This document shows positions 63,088 through 64,000 of a stretch of 64,000 nt of DNA, one piece after another. Below the pieces are notes generated by a model. The model saw only the letters and a list, made by a program, of their open reading frames with translations. It was not told the origin of the DNA and ran no database searches. The stretch is from Thalassovita mediterranea. GTDB lineage: Bacteria > Pseudomonadota > Alphaproteobacteria > Caulobacterales > Hyphomonadaceae. How positions within the stretch are numbered: the stretch's first letter is position 1; every line of letters starts with the position of its first letter. The stretch is from assembly GCA_019448215.1 (NCBI GenBank), contig CP080408.1, positions 2,418,001 through 2,482,000 on the forward strand. The letters run 5' to 3'. The position numbers and the translations under genes were made by a program.

Positions 63088-64000
63088 CTAGCGGCGGAGC
63101 GTGAACTCCACACCGACGAGGCGGCCCTTCTTGAGCGGCGAGAACGTGCCAGCACCTGGGCGGTTCTGGTAAGGCGTCTGCACACCGTTCGACAGCGGGC
63201 CAGGGAATGGCAGCTGTGTGTCGTTACCGGCCTGGACGCTGTCGAGCAGGTTCTGGCCGAACAGCGAGACGGTGAAGCCATCATATGGGGTTTCCCAGCT
63301 GATGTTCGCCGAAAGCTGATGGGAATCCTGGATCCAGCCGAAGTTGCTATCGGTGTACGCGATGCGGTCGCGGTACTGATAGTTCGCGCGGCTGATCACG
63401 GCGCCCATGTCGCCAAGATCGATGTCATAGATCGCGCCAACACCGTAGGTGACTGGCGGAACGCGTGGCAGGTCGAGCTCTTTGTCGGCGTTGTTCACCT
63501 GGGTATCGCCCGAGATGTCGAAGCGGACATCGTCATACTCAGCGTCGATGAGGCCGGCATTGAAGTTGACGAGGAAGCTGTCGGTCACCGCAAAGCGGCC
63601 TTCAACTTCGATACCGGTGATCGTTGCGTCAGCGGTGTTCAGGATGTTCTGAACCACGCCCGATGGACCAGCCGTGTTCACTTCGCGCTGCATGTCCGTG
63701 ATCTTGGTCAGGAATGCTGCACCATTGACCTGGACGCGGCCGTCTTCGCTGCTGGATTTGAAGCCCAGTTCGAAGGCGTCGACTTCTTCTTCGTCAAAGC
63801 CGAAATTGCCGCCGGTCGCCGGGACGATCTGGTTCAGGAAGACTGCAACGTCCGTGATGCGGAAGTTGTAGCCGCCCGAGCGGAAGCCCTTGGTGTAGTA
63901 GCCATAGGTCTGGACATTGTCGTTCCAGAAGTATTGCAGGCCGACTTTTGGCGTCCAGTTCGACCAGTCATCACCATCGGAGAAGCCGTTCGGCTCTTGC
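63088..64000 (-). CDS. TonB-dependent outer-membrane receptor (C-terminal part, cut by window edge)
   Basis: The frame is open to the right edge, giving 303 C-terminal residues. The barrel strands are clear: WTPKVGLQYFWNDNVQTYGY, TKGFRSGGYNFRITD, FELGFKSS, and the end VSLFGQNLLDSVQAGNDTQL to FTLRR with a terminal hydrophobic-aromatic pattern (GRLVGVEFTLRR). The GFRSGG motif and the LNF-like ending are typical of alphaproteobacterial receptors. The plug and signal peptide lie outside the window, so the ligand cannot be inferred. Confidence 0.93.
   Translation of the reverse strand, partial: QEPNGFSDGDDWSNWTPKVGLQYFWNDNVQTYGYYTKGFRSGGYNFRITDVAVFLNQIVPATGGNFGFDEEEVDAFELGFKSSSEDGRVQVNGAAFLTKITDMQREVNTAGPSGVVQNILNTADATITGIEVEGRFAVTDSFLVNFNAGLIDAEYDDVRFDISGDTQVNNADKELDLPRVPPVTYGVGAIYDIDLGDMGAVISRANYQYRDRIAYTDSNFGWIQDSHQLSANISWETPYDGFTVSLFGQNLLDSVQAGNDTQLPFPGPLSNGVQTPYQNRPGAGTFSPLKKGRLVGVEFTLRR

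Noticed and set aside
61814-63088. 424-codon minus-strand frame opposite the DUF2252 gene
   Set aside because: DUF2252 signatures are on the plus strand; the antisense frame shows no domain.

Overview
The window looks like chromosomal DNA of a Gram-negative alphaproteobacterium, plausibly a marine Hyphomonadaceae-type organism. The signs are a Wza/Wzc export pair, a TonB-dependent receptor, an Anbu/ATP-grasp/alpha-E/transglutaminase operon, Ku plus a Pseudomonas-style LigD, and frequent GTG/TTG starts with 4-nt gene overlaps. The genus assignment is inference. Bases 1 to about 34.2 kb are visibly lower in G+C than 34.3-64 kb; I judged this by eye.

Left part (1-34.2 kb): a large exopolysaccharide (EPS) locus. 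It opens with a cut-off HExxH lipoprotein, an exported FecR-like protein and a PPP-family phosphatase. A plus-strand operon follows: NusG/RfaH-like factor, polyprenyl sugar-phosphotransferase, VanZ-like protein and a glycosyltransferase. A minus-strand export operon encodes Wza, Wzc, an unknown envelope protein and an O-antigen ligase/Wzy-like protein. A minus-strand assembly operon of 20 tightly packed genes (33595 down to 11958) encodes a Wzx flippase, a Wzy-like polymerase, seven glycosyltransferases, WecB epimerase, five methyltransferases (two FkbM type), a sulfotransferase, two hexapeptide acyltransferases, a CapK/PaaK-like adenylating enzyme and a PhyH-type dioxygenase. Together they describe a Wzx/Wzy-type, heavily decorated polymer. 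A ninth glycosyltransferase at 34.3-35.6 kb is a separate unit with its own terminator.

Middle (35.8-42.2 kb): the four-gene Anbu operon (permuted ATP-grasp, alpha-E, transglutaminase, Anbu peptidase), a lower-G+C UDP-glucuronate 4-epimerase-like gene, a small sulfotransferase-like gene and tRNA-Lys(CTT).

Right part (42.3-64 kb): a MacA/MacB/outer-membrane-factor efflux operon followed by a serine-hydrolase lipoprotein; a large SDR-SPW-VKOR-SPW membrane fusion transcribed divergently from the Ku-LigD end-joining operon; a PaoABC-like molybdenum hydroxylase operon; KatG; a zinc-independent quinone-reductase-like dehydrogenase; a DUF2252 protein; and the C-terminal end of a TonB-dependent receptor running off the right edge. 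I saw no insertion sequences, integrases, CRISPR arrays or rRNA genes. The least explained items are the SDR-SPW-VKOR fusion beside Ku/LigD, the HExxH lipoprotein, the unknown envelope protein inside the wza-wzc operon, and the pairing of a NusG paralogue with a 21.6-kb operon.
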